Below are positions 10,836-21,872 of a DNA stretch of 64,000 nucleotides, piece by piece. A program made the position numbers and the translations under genes. Each line of letters starts with the position of its first letter. Position 1 is the first letter of the stretch. This DNA is from Papilionanthe hookeriana x Papilionanthe teres (lineage: Eukaryota; Streptophyta; Magnoliopsida; Asparagales; Orchidaceae): contig CM040439.1 of assembly GCA_022702705.1 (NCBI GenBank), positions 25,644,142 through 25,708,141 on the forward strand, in the 5' to 3' direction. The notes under the pieces are model-generated. The model was not told where the DNA came from, ran no database searches, and saw only the letters and a list, made by a program, of their open reading frames with translations.

Positions 10836-11330
10836 TTGTCAAAACGGCTCGTTCTTCGCGAACAACTCGTGTTCGACTCGTTAAGAAGCTCTTGTTCCAT
10901 CCATTCATTAAGTTAACAAGTTAAACACAAACATTTTTTTATGCTCGATATATAAACGAGCCGAATACAAAGAAAGATTTGTTTGTTCGTGTTTGACTTG
11001 TTTTAGCTCGAAATACTACTCAACAATTATATATATATTATCATTAAAAAAATTAATGACTGCAAGGTTACGAAGATGTATAATCAATTAAAATTATTTA
11101 TTAAAAGATAGAATAAAAATATATTAAATTATATTTAAATGATTTTTTAGTATAAATAATAAGATTTAAATTCTGCACCAACTCTTAACATCATACAATT
11201 ACATGATTAAGGTTGTTAAAATGACTATTTGTTCGTGAACAATCGTGTTCAGCTTGTTAAAAATAGGAACACTTTTTTTTTTGTTCAAAATATAAACGAA
11301 GTGAGTGCGAAGGCTTCATCTTAGCCATCA
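10836..11330. mobile_element. Family C element(s) rich in CGGCTCGTT / AACGAGCCG
   Basis: Contains AACGGCTCGTTCTTCGCGAA, CTCGTGTTCGACTCGTTAAG and the opposed ATAAACGAGCCGAATACAAA. A second, poorer run starts near 11210 with GTTCGTGAACAATCGTGTTC. A related copy lies at 19152-19320. It probably represents one or two nonautonomous elements; the termini are not resolved. Confidence 0.5.
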
Positions 11331-11333
11331 CTT

Positions 11334-11339
<6 letters not shown>

Positions 11340-11374
<35 letters not shown>
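11340..11374. repeat. (TA)n microsatellite
   Basis: About 17 uninterrupted TA units just upstream of the YTH gene. Confidence 0.95.
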
Positions 11375-11377
<3 letters not shown>

Positions 11378-11499
11378 AAATTTATGATAATATATTATAT
11401 AATTCAATAAAATATATTACAATTCTACCTTTCAAATAATAATATAATAGCCGAAATTTTACTTTAAAAAACAAACTATTTTGGGAAAATAAGAGCTGG

Positions 11500-11670
11500 A
11501 CCGGTGGATTTATTAGACCAAAAACCCTAATTTCTGTCTTGTTCTCCTTATTTTTTATTCTCCTCGGACTTTTCCTCCTTTGTCATTGTACTCTCAGCTT
11601 CGCTCTCTTTAGGGTTTTCCTAGGGTTCAACAGCGCTGCTTTGCCCTACTCCGCGGCGAGAGATCTGATT
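11500..11670 (+). promoter_or_regulatory. 5' flank and leader of the YTH gene with telo-box motif
   Basis: AAAACCCTAATTTCTG at about 11521 is a telo-box (AAACCCTAA), frequent near transcription starts of plant housekeeping and translation genes. It is followed by a CT-rich leader with AGGGTTTTCCTAGGGTT. Transcription probably starts near 11500-11540; no clear TATA box was seen. Confidence 0.5.
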
Positions 11671-14600
11671 ATGTCGGCCGTTGCAGCCTCCGTTGATCGT
11701 ATCCTCTCTGTCTTTTTTCCCAGATATTTTCTTTTTTTGGGTCCCATTTTAATTCGTTATTTTAATTCTACGCGCGTTGATTATGCGCTATGTTTTCTCT
11801 GCTATGGGTTTTGTGAGGGTATACATGAATCTGGGTGCTTCTCTTAGTCTAGATTTGCCCGTGTTTTTTTTTTTTTAATTTGTTTATAGTTCGAACATGC
11901 TTTGCTCCTTGATAATTCTTGTATAGAATCGACAGATTTACTGCAGAATCTATCGGTGGAGACGAAGAACAAAGGCAGTGATGCTCCCGTCGTGCCCAAG
12001 AAGGTTAGGTTGTTATTGAAACTGCTTTGCTTTTAGATCATTAGGTTAGATTATTTCTTTCTTAGGAGGAGAGATTTGCAATTGTTTTTTGATACCGAAT
12101 TGTTGAATTGGTCAGCCTTCTGCGATTCAATATGGACCTGTGAACGCTGGACAAGCTCCGAAGATTCAAATGCCTTCATTGGAGCGTTTTTCGACCCCTG
12201 TGATTCCGGGGTATATGGATCCTAATATGTACTTTATACCTAATGGATACCCATCAACAGCTTTTTACTATGGTGGTAGGAGTAAATTATGTTCACATTG
12301 ATTTTAACTTTGATTATGGATATCTATTTGTACACAGTTTTATTAAATTCATAACTTCGGTGGAGCTGTCCTTTGGTTTTTGAGGGTTTCTAATTATTCA
12401 TATTGTTCAATTGATTAATTTGTGTGAATTTTAAGGTTATGATGGTTTTGCGGGCGAGTGCGATGACTATGCTGGCTATTTGAATACCGAAGCTGCTGAG
12501 ATGTCCAATGTAAGTTCTCCATTTTAAAGAATTTGTGATGAACTATACAATAAATTTCTTATCATGATGCACCGACGGTCTATTAGAAAGAAGTGTTTTT
12601 TCGAATAATACGTGTATGTTACGCCCCATCTCCAAAGATTCATCTTATGAGTGGGATGATTAAACACTCAGTCTTCCGTCGCCAACTCTCTTCACACAAA
12701 CGTGATAAATTTTGTATTTTTTTTTTAAATTGATCTATTATTTTTATAATGAAAAGGGTGACATCTTTGTTGTCATTTAAATTATAATGAAATTTGTGGA
12801 GGTTAAGCTGGAGGATTGATCATTAAATTATATATAACTGTGTTTGTTTGGGTCAATCTTTCATTAGTTTTTTCATGTTTATTTAATTTGTGAAACTTTT
12901 ATATTGTATTCAATATATAATAAAATATCAAAAGCTTGCCAATCTGTATTTTTAAAAACTGGCGTGTTCTGTATCTGTGTCGTGCTGGTTCTATATCCTA
13001 GGCAGGTGCATCACATATTTATTTTGATAAATCGTCTTATCGTATTTTTGTTCTTTAAGAATCAGAATTTAGTATTTAGAATTTATCGAAGTATTCACTA
13101 TTTGGAGATGATTCAAGGTCAACGCTTGAAGGATTGAATTTGATCCTGCGCCTTTTTCCTAATAAATGTTTGTTATTTCTTTAACAATCTCTGTTTTCTG
13201 AGATGAACTGTTTTGCTGAGTTTTTATGGTTTCTAACAGGGGGTTTATGGTGAAATGTATCAGCATGGATATGGATATGGATATGGATATGGATATTCAC
13301 CTTATAGTGCTTACCCTTGGTCTGGTTCCGCTCTTCCAGCTGTGGGTGATGAAAACATATTTTGTGGATCTCAAAATTACCAGTATCCTTCTTCATATTA
13401 CCAGTATCAGGGAGAAGTAGCTGCAGGCCAGCCTGCTGTAACTGTTGGCTCTGACAAATCAAATTCAAATACATTTCCTAATGTAATTTCTAATGCAAAC
13501 AGTTGGTATTTCTCGCAAAAGAATAACCAACAAAGTTCGTCATTTCCCTCAAATGATTCATACGGTAGAAGTGTTTTATATTCAAGCTTCGATGGAATGA
13601 GATCACCAATTCCATGGTATTATGGCCCCACATCCGCTTATCCAAATCTTAATTCAGCTACTCCAACTACCATGTCTTCAATTGCTTCCCAAAATTTTCA
13701 TTCAATGTCAACGAGAAATCAGAACGTACGATTGCTTCCTGAACTCATGATATTTATAGCATGTCTTGCAAAGCAATGAATTGAGGCAATATATAAAACT
13801 TTATTCTGTTACATTAACAATTTCAGGAACATGGTTTTTGTATCTTTTATTAGGGGCATTTAAATACATAGCACACAATTCTTATGCTTTATACATCTCA
13901 CACGTAAACTATCATATTTACGCATAGCACTAAAATCTTTAAAATCATTAAAAACAACAGTATCATACAAGTCGTAAAAGTGAAATACTCCTTTTCATGC
14001 ATAGATGTAAAATACTAAAGTGGTATGCGTGTTAATATGAAAGTATTGGTCTGGGATACGTAAATTCATAAGAACTGTGTGCTGCTTATGTAAATTTCAC
14101 ATTTTATTATTGCTTCGGCATTGCTTTACACGGTGTTGAGAGCTTCTCTTATCTACTATGTAGTTTACCATATTTTCACTCTTTAACTAGTTACTTTACA
14201 GTGTTTATTGCTCATATAATGAACATATAGAATCCATATGATTCAACTCAAATGGGAAAATTGTGTTTGCTCAGGGTTTAAATTGTGGAACAACACCTTC
14301 GATGGGACAAGCAGGTTCTGGCATGATGAATAGGTTTTACCCTCCTAACGTCATGTATGGCCAATATGGTAATCCATTCAGAGAATGTGCTGCTTTAGGA
14401 TCACAATTGTATAATTCTCGAATGAATTTTAATGGATCTTACGGATGCGGCTATGAGAATTTCGACGGCCTGAGCGAGCTGAACCGAGGGCCCAGGGCAA
14501 ACCACTTTAAAATCCTCAACGGGGCAGTTCCTACAGGCGAAAAAGTTGAGGATACTCATCTTGTTCCTAACAGAGACCAATACAACCGAGCTGATTTTCC

Positions 14601-17600
14601 TGATAAATATGCCGATGCAAAATTTTTTATGATCAAATCATATAGCGAAGACGATATACACAGGAGCATCAAGTATGGTGTCTGGGCCAGCACCCCTGGT
14701 GGGAATAAGAAGCTTGATTCTGCTTACAAGGAAGCCATGAGCAAAGCTGATGGATGTCCCGTGTTTTTGTTTTTCTCTGTAAGCATCAAATTGTTCATTA
14801 CTCGTTAATTTGTTTCTTTTTATTTCTGAACATTTTTCTTCGAAATTTGCAGGTAAATACGAGCGGACAATTTGTTGGCGTTGCGGAGATGGTCGGGCCT
14901 GTTGATTTTGATAAAACCGTTGATTACTGGCAGCAGGAGAAATGGATTGGTTGCTTTAATGTAAAGTGGCATATTGTGAAAGATGTACCTAACAGCCTTT
15001 TAAGGCACATAACTTTAGAGTACAATGACAATAAGCCGGTGACGAATAGTAGAGATACTCAGGAGGTATGGAGTCCGACAAGTAAATGACTGAAATGATT
15101 TTTTCGAATTTTTAGGTGTGATTATTTGGCCTTTGTTTGTTTTTCAAATATTCAATTTAGTCTCTCAACTGATCAAATATGAACGAATTTATTCAGATTT
15201 TTGGATATAAATTGATTGAGAAAAGGCTTCCCTTTAGAGCATTTTGGGTTTTTAAGGATCAATCACATTAATTAAAGCTTGTACAAAGTACTGAGATCAA
15301 CCATTGAAAGTCTATAATATCTTTAAAAAAAAGCTTCCTTCCATTGATTTCCATCCAAAGAAGTGGTAAAGTTGACAGCAGGATCAAATTGATTCATATT
15401 TGATGTTCTGAGGGACCAAATTGAATAATCTTAAAATTATAAAACAAACCTAGAAATTTCGAGCACTATGTATAGTCGTTTATTTCAAATTTAAGAACTT
15501 AACATTTAAATTTTTTATTCTATAACGTTGCATGTAGGTTCTAATTTGATTGTCTAATATTTTTCTAGTTTGTCCTTGCTTCAGGTGAAACTTGAGCAGG
15601 GACTTCAGGTTCTCAAGATTTTAAAGGATCATGTAAGCAAGACATCCATCTTGGATGATTTTGGATTTTATGAGACTCGTGAGAAGGTGATGCAAGAAAA
15701 AAGGGCCAGGCAACACCAACATAACCAACAGGTATAATCCAATCATATGTTCTATATTTATATGTATGTTTATGGCTTGCACTTTTTATTTTATGTTCAG
15801 AGACAGCCTCTTGCATGTGATTTTTTATTGGGAATTTACATACATATCATCTTATTTTTCTGTATTTATATGTCATAACATTTCATTTTTTATATTTGCT
15901 CATATAACATATATATTAATGTGCAAGAAAAGATAAAATATAAGAAGTTGTGCTATAAAAATTGGTTTAAATGTAAAAGTCATAGAGAATCTTAAAAATA
16001 TAAAACTACTGCAAGTGAACATGTAAGTAATAATCTGTGACGCTAAAAATTCGCTTTTAAATGATCTTTATAACATGTTAGATACTGCAAGGTAGGTGAA
16101 AAATATACGTATAAACTACCAAACAAAGAGAAAAGAAATGTAAAGATTTAACTCAAGAAAATGTATTAAAGCATTTAAAATCAAAAAGTCATTTTCTTAG
16201 AAAAGATATTCAACATAAGTGAGTGAGTTATTTTGATAAACTTTTTAATGAAGATTCTGAAAATACGATCGACCTTAGTAATCTTAATATCGTTAATAAT
16301 AATAAAACTTTTCATTTTTACCGTCGCATTAGTAGAAAAGATGTTGAGGAGGCTTTAAAGAAAACTAAGTGGAAAGTCTGTACGACCTGATGATAACCCA
16401 ATTGAAGTGTGGAAATGTTTAGGTGATTTCGGTGTTTCTGGCTTACTAAACTTTTTAATATTATTTTAAAAACTAAAAGGATGCCCGAGGAGTGGAGAAA
16501 GAGCATTTTGGTCCCCATTTTTAAGAATAAAGGAGATGCACAAGAGTGTGCAAATTATGGAGGAATTAAATTGATGTGTCATACTTTAAAATTATGGGAG
16601 AGGGTAATTGAACATAGGTTAAGACGTATTACGAAGATTTCTCATAATCAATTTGGTTTTATGACGGCATGTGCCTACCATGGAAGCTATATATTTATTG
16701 AGAGGTTTGATGGAGAAGTATAGAGATAATAAGGAGGATCTACATTTGATTTTTATTGATTTAGAAAAAGCTTACGATAAGCGTTCCTAGAGATGTTCTT
16801 TGGAGAGTCCTTGAGAAGAAAGGTGTTGATATGACTTATATTCAAGTCATTAAAGATATGTATGCTAGAGCTGTTACATGTGTTCGAACTGGAGGAGGAT
16901 TGACCAAGTATTTTACTATTTCTGTTGGTTTACATCAAGGATCGGCTTTAAGCCCATATCTTTTTGCTTTATTTATGGATGGTCTTACTGGGCATTTACA
17001 AGAGGATGTACCTTGGTGTATGCTTTTTGCTGATGATATCCTCCTTGTGGATAAGACAAGCGAAAAAGTCCAGTGAAAAACTTGAATTATGGAGGTCTAC
17101 ATTGGAGTCTAAAGGTCTTCGTTTGAGTAGAACTAAAACTGAATACATGGAATGTAATTTTAGTAATAGTAGGTCTAGTGACAACGGTGTAACTTTGGGT
17201 GATCAAATTATTAAAAGGTGTGAACGATTTAGATATCTCGGGTCCATTGTTCAAAGCGATGGTGATATAGATGGGGATGTTAATAGTAGAATTCAGGTTG
17301 GTTGGTTGAAGTGGAGGAATGCGTCTGGCCTATTGTGTGATAGAAAAGTACCGCTTAGACTGAAAGGAAAATTTTATAAGATGGTGGTGAGACCTTCAAT
17401 GCTCTATGGTGCTGAATGTTGGCCTTTAAAAGAGAAGCATAATGTTAAGTGTTGCCGAGATGAGAATGATTAGGTGGATGAGTGGCTTTACACTTAGAGA
17501 CAAAATGCGAAATGAATATATCCGTAAAAGGGTTGGAGTTGCACCGATGACGGATAAAATTAGAGAGAGTCACCTTAGATGGTTTGGTCACATTAGACGT

Positions 17601-18494
17601 CGACCACCTCGATGATCCGATTAGGAGAGTAGATGTTTTAAATACAACTTATGTTAAGAAAGGCAGAGGCAGACCTAGGAAAACTTGGGCTTATTGCATA
17701 AAAAATGATCTTAATTTATTAGAATTAAACGAAAATTTGACACTAAATAGGACGCAATGGAGAAAAAGGATTCATGTAGCCGACCCCACTTAGTGGGATT
17801 AAGGCTTTGTTGTTGTTGTTGTTGTTGTTGCTCATATAACATATAAAAAAAATGGTAAATCTTTTATGCATACCCCACAATTCTTATTTATTTTGATATC
17901 TAACATGTAAACATTCAAATTTACACTTATAACACATTGTTGTTCGATGTGGGACTAATTGTCCGTGACATACTGGTACTAAAATTACATTTCATGTATT
18001 CAGTTTTAGTTCTACTCAAACGAAAGCCTTTGGACTCCAATGTAATGTAGACCTCCATGATTCAAAATTTTCCTGGGCTTTTTCTCCCATCTTATCTAAA
18101 ATATCTAAAATAAAAAATATGATGATTTATTTTTAGAAATTAAAAAAAAAAATACTTAAAAAGAACACACCAAACAAACATGAAAAAAATAGAAAAAAAC
18201 AAAAAATAATGATCGATAGTGATCCCAATCAACCCCTAAATATATAAATACATGAAAGAAGATGGAAATCCCTATTTCTATTTTAGGAAGCCATTATTAT
18301 TGACCATTGACTTTCCTCATTTGGATTACTGGCAGGTGGTTACTGTTAAATCAACGGAACCTGTTGATGAGAAAGACAAGGAAAGGGCTGCCTCGAAGAA
18401 CAGATCGCAGAAGCCATTGGAATCTGCTCCTGTTCTGAAGAATTCAGTAGCTCCAGGTGGTGAGTCATCATCCGATCAAACTTTGTCCGCCTAG
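11671..18494 (+). CDS. YTH-domain m6A reader protein (ECT family), 9 coding exons
   Basis: Exons: 11671-11698, 11927-12003, 12116-12275, 12436-12509, 13240-13725, 14275-14778, 14853-15065, 15585-15731, 18336-18494. They join in frame to 615 aa. The N terminus has the ECT signature TDLLQNLS (residues 12-19), then a long Tyr/Gly/Ser/Asn-rich disordered region (about 35-375) including a GYGYGYGYGY run. The YTH domain spans about 390-550. Its m6A cage tryptophans are W412 (KYGVW), W469 and W474 (YWQQEKW), spaced as in animal YTHDF proteins. The family binds m6A in mRNA in the cytoplasm and affects mRNA stability and leaf and organ growth. Introns 5 and 8 contain family A MITEs, and intron 8 (2604 bp) also holds an RTE LINE. 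The exact ECT member cannot be assigned by eye. Confidence 0.95.
13267..13296 (+). repeat. In-frame GGATAT hexanucleotide microsatellite in YTH exon 5
   Basis: Five perfect GGATAT units encode alternating Gly-Tyr in the prion-like N-terminal region of the YTH protein. The repeat is a multiple of three, so unit gain or loss keeps the frame. Confidence 0.95.
13852..14100. mobile_element. Family A foldback MITE in YTH intron 5
   Basis: Left arm GGGGCATTTAAATACATAGC then CAATTCTTATG. Right arm CATAAGAACTGTGTGCTGCT then TATGTAAATTTCAC. It is a full-length but diverged palindromic copy. Confidence 0.75.
15830..15913. mobile_element. Family A MITE, left part, interrupted by RTE LINE
   Basis: GGGAATTTACATACATATCA opens the copy. 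It breaks off at the target-site duplication TTGCTCATATAACATATA (15896-15913), which reappears at 17828-17845 after the LINE. Confidence 0.7.
15914..17827 (+). mobile_element. RTE-type LINE, 5'-truncated and pseudogenised, in YTH intron 8
   Basis: The 18-bp string TTGCTCATATAACATATA flanks it exactly (15896-15913 and 17828-17845). Its first three bases also match the tail, so the duplication is at least 15 bp. Frames cover the region before RT from about 16030, then RT blocks: MPEEWRKS (16481), LIFIDLEKAYD (about 16745-16780, frameshifted after it), HQGSALSPYLFALF (about 16933), and the FADD catalytic box (17025-17036). A C-terminal block follows (RWFGHIRRRPP at about 17578, then RGRPRKTW, ending HVADPT and stop at 17793). 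The element ends with CCCACTTAGTGGGATTAAGG and a (TTG)n tail, typical of plant RTE. Frameshifts and at least one in-frame stop make it inactive. It lies in the same orientation as the host gene. Confidence 0.9.
17853..17940. mobile_element. Family A MITE, left-arm fragment
   Basis: GGTAAATCTTTTATGCATAC then CCCACAATTCTTATTTATTT and ATATCTAACATG follow the left arm order of family A. It lies just beyond the RTE insertion, so two family A ends are juxtaposed here. I see nothing recognisable between it and exon 9. Confidence 0.55.
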
Positions 18495-18600
18495 GGTTAC
18501 CGTTGTTACTTTGACTGGGAACAACAATACCAGCAAAACGTGGTTACTGAAATTTCAAATGCTGTTTGCCAAAGCCAAGTTAGATTTCCTACCAGTAATT

Positions 18601-18812
18601 CATCATACATACATACCACTCATTTCCTATGTATTTACATATTTATGAATATTTACATATATACCACCTTTCATATGCCTGAAAATGCTTAAAAAGTGGT
18701 ATTTTTATATGGGATATGATAGGGTTGGTTGGTATAAATGTAAAAAAAAGTTAAGATTTAAGTGTAAAATATTTAAATACATAGGAATTAAGTGGTATGT
18801 ATGTAAGAATAT
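18601..18812. mobile_element. Family A foldback MITE in the likely YTH 3' UTR
   Basis: Well preserved: CATACATACATACCACTCAT, CCTATGTATTTACATATTT on the left, and AAATACATAGGAATTAAGTG then GTATGTATGTAAG on the right. The arms pair over most of their length. It begins 107 bases after the YTH stop codon and ends about 200 bases before the candidate poly(A) signal. Confidence 0.85.
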
Positions 18813-18997
18813 TTTGTTTCTTTTTGATTGAGTTTATATGGGCTGATAGTTGGAATTTTGATTTTCCTGACCAATTAATTTTGGGGTGAGATCTCTTTTG
18901 TCAGTATTTATTGTAAAGTGATTTTGTCCTTTTTTCCAATGAGGTTTTGTAATGCATATGGTCCTATTTACAACCTGTTGTAATCTTATTTCTGTAA

Positions 18998-19026
18998 TCT
19001 TGAAATAATAAGAGTTGGAATAAATT
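18998..19026 (+). terminator. Candidate YTH poly(A) signal
   Basis: TTGTAATCTTATTTCTGTAA is followed by TGAAATAATAAG and then GGAATAAATTT. These are the plant FUE-like and AATAAA-type signals expected at the 3' end of a gene, about 500 bases after the YTH stop. Confidence 0.5.
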
Positions 19027-19121
19027 TATTTCACTGTCTTCCTGTTTGTAAAAAAGCTCCTGTTTTTGTTTTTTTTTTCTTTTTATTGTTTGTGTAATTT
19101 TTTTAGTTTGTAGTAAAGTTT

Positions 19122-19320
19122 AGGGGCATTTATATACATAACACCCAATTAGGGTTGGGTTATTCGCTAACAACTCGTGTTCGGCTCGTTAAGAAGCCCG
19201 TGTTTGATTCGTTCGCTCAAGTTAATGAGCAAAACATGAACACTTTTGTTGTGATCGATCTATAAACAGGCCGAACACGAACAAAGATTTGTTCGTTTGT
19301 GTTTGGTTTGAAATGCTCAT
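19122..19320. mobile_element. Family A end fragment joined to a family C element
   Basis: 19122-19151 is GGGGCATTTATATACATAAC then ACCCAATT (family A left tip). From 19152 the sequence becomes family C: CTCGTGTTCGGCTCGTTAAG, then ATAAACAGGCCGAACACGAA, matching 10836-11330. Confidence 0.55.
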
Positions 19321-19321
19321 C

Positions 19322-19657
<336 letters not shown>

Positions 19658-19984
19658 TGTAGTTTTATCACTATAAATACATTGAGCAAATTGATGAGTA
19701 TATTATTCTTAATTTTTCTTATGATAAGTTGTTGAATAAAATATTATTTAATGGTCTTATGGATGGATTTAAATTTGTATTTTATTATGCATAAAAAAAA
19801 TGATAATATAAATGAATTATATTAATTTTGATAAAAAATAGACATGCATTTGTGATTATTAATTTAATTTATTTGATTAAATTGATCTTTAAATTTGATT
19901 AAAGTTTATTTATTGCTCAAATTTAACTACAAATAATAAATAAATTTAAACATGATTTTAGAGTTTAGGTTAGTTTTGAAATTT

Positions 19985-20145
19985 GTGTTCTCCCACCGGT
20001 CCTAGCAAAGTACGCTGCGGTAACTTTTTCAAAAAAGAAAAAAAAAATGTAATAACCACCGCAACTTTTTGACCATCATATTATTTTTCAGCAGCTTCAT
20101 GGCTGCTTTTTAATAAACTACAGCTGTCCCAAACAAATCCTTAGT
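19985..20145. mobile_element. Family B (hAT-like) MITE, right half
   Basis: Contains ACGCTGCGGTAACTTTTTCA, CACCGCAACTTTTTGA, ATTATTTTTCAGCAGCTT and ends CAGCTGTCCCAAACAAATCC, the family B terminus. Confidence 0.6.
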
Positions 20146-20159
20146 AAATTCATTATCAT

Positions 20160-21485
20160 TTGACATTACATATTGTACATGATGATGATACAATTTAACA
20201 TAGAATTCAGTACAAATTTTCACAGAAATTAAGACAAACATATATTTTTCTTCAATAACATCAAATCAAAACAATACAACTTTAACAAGTCCCATAAACA
20301 CATAAAATAATCACCAACAATTCGACATGCAGGTGATCTCTCTCAAATCCTACTATTCAAGATATAGGAAATCTCTCCAAAATCCTAAACCTAAGACTTA
20401 ACAATAAACAATCTCATGCATAAACCTAATCCTAAACATAATAAACCCATTTATACCTAAAAATAATAACAATAAAAAACTAAATTGCCTTTAGGCATAC
20501 AAAAAATCAAATTGCACTTAGGTTAGTCACTTGCTTTAGAGAAGTTCCCATCTGGTATTTTCCAAAGCTGGTACTACTTTAGAAGCTGGTGCAGTTCAAT
20601 ACTTGCATTTTCCACTTGCTTCCCTTTAAATTATGAAGTTTAGGCCTTCATGATTGGAGGAGGTGACAATAGACAAAATAAATGAAAATGAAACTAGAAA
20701 TGTTCTTCAAAATTATACATGCTTTGCCTTATGAAAAACTGGAGCAGAATAATGAAAATTACCTGTAATAAGCAACCTTAAAAATTCTCCAATCCTTCCA
20801 ACCTTTACCACATCTGCAACATGATCATATTTGAATTCCATATCAACGGTTGTTTAAGAGAAAACAGAGCTTATCAGTAATCAAATTCAGTGATTAGATC
20901 ATATGTAATGATAGGATTAATGCTGAAGATGTTCATTTAGAAATCAAATTTGACCATAAATCACATTACTTTTGATAAAAAAGATAATGTATCAAGCAAA
21001 AAACAACTTAGAAAGAAATTAACTGCCGCTGTAGCCAATTTCTTCAACTTTTAGAGTACATGAAAAGCCTTGGTTCAACTGAAGGCAGAACATTGTCATT
21101 GTCTGCAAGTGAATTAGAATTGTGACACAAAATTATTATTATTATTATTTTTTTAAAATCAACAACAATTAGTTCACCAAAAATGCTACTAACTTCATGA
21201 AGGATTTCTTAAATTGCTCATATATAGACTCAGGATTCCAATAGCAATTTGGAAGATGAAGGGGAGTAGAACTCACAGATTACAAGGAGAAGACGGGTGG
21301 ATCGGCGAAGGACTTGGGGCAGCCTCATGCTGCAGTGAAACTACGGGATGTGGGTAGGTCTTATTTGTCTGCCAACGACCTGTCGCACAGAGGGTAAGCA
21401 ATGGAATCAAAATCTAAGAATACCGGTAAGGTTAGCACTTTAAGAGTATTTTTAGATAATATGCATACCTGTTTCTTGGCATTCA
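20160..21485. other. Intergenic DNA downstream of the PPR gene
   Basis: AT-rich with short A/C-biased stretches. No coding family, RNA gene or clear element was recognised. The part nearest 21873 would hold the PPR 3' UTR; minus-strand AATAAATAAA at about 21754-21763 is a possible poly(A) signal. Confidence 0.4.
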
Positions 21486-21605
21486 ATAGAGGAGCAACCT
21501 GGTGCAGTGGCTGTGGAAGCAAGGGGGCAATGAGAGCATCTCGTCATTGTGGAAGAGAACCTTGGGTTGTATGTTTTGCCGGGCTGTCTATAAGAGTATT
21601 GCACG
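21486..21605 (+). mobile_element. Possible Au-like SINE (tRNA-derived) remnant
   Basis: GAGGAGCAACCTGGTGCAGT followed by GG resembles the 5' end of plant Au-type SINEs and contains an A-box-like TGGTGCAGTGG. Later TTGGGTTGTATG, GGCTGTCTAT and GCACGGGGTAAACGG follow the order of the B-box region and the downstream CAGCCTCTTGC...GGGGTAAGG part, with many changes. Confidence 0.4.
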
Positions 21606-21872
21606 GGGTAAACGGAAGAACAACAGAGTGCCATTCTTTAGTGCAATGCATTTTAGGTGGTAGGTAAATACAAAATTTTGTTGTGGTATGTATGCAAAGC
21701 ATTAATTGATTAAAAGATAAGTGGAATGATTATATTGTTTTAGGCTCCTTGTTTATTTATTTTCTTTTCTTTCAAGCAGTTTCAATCACCATCTTCTACT
21801 CATATCCCTTAATAAATTTGTAAAAGAAGAAAAACATTACTTGACCAAGGAGAAAAGAAAATGACAACCTCT

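Noticed and set aside
13181..13474. Minus-strand ORF with His-Ile repeats opposite YTH exon 5
   Set aside because: It is the antisense shadow of the GGATAT repeat within a well-supported coding exon.
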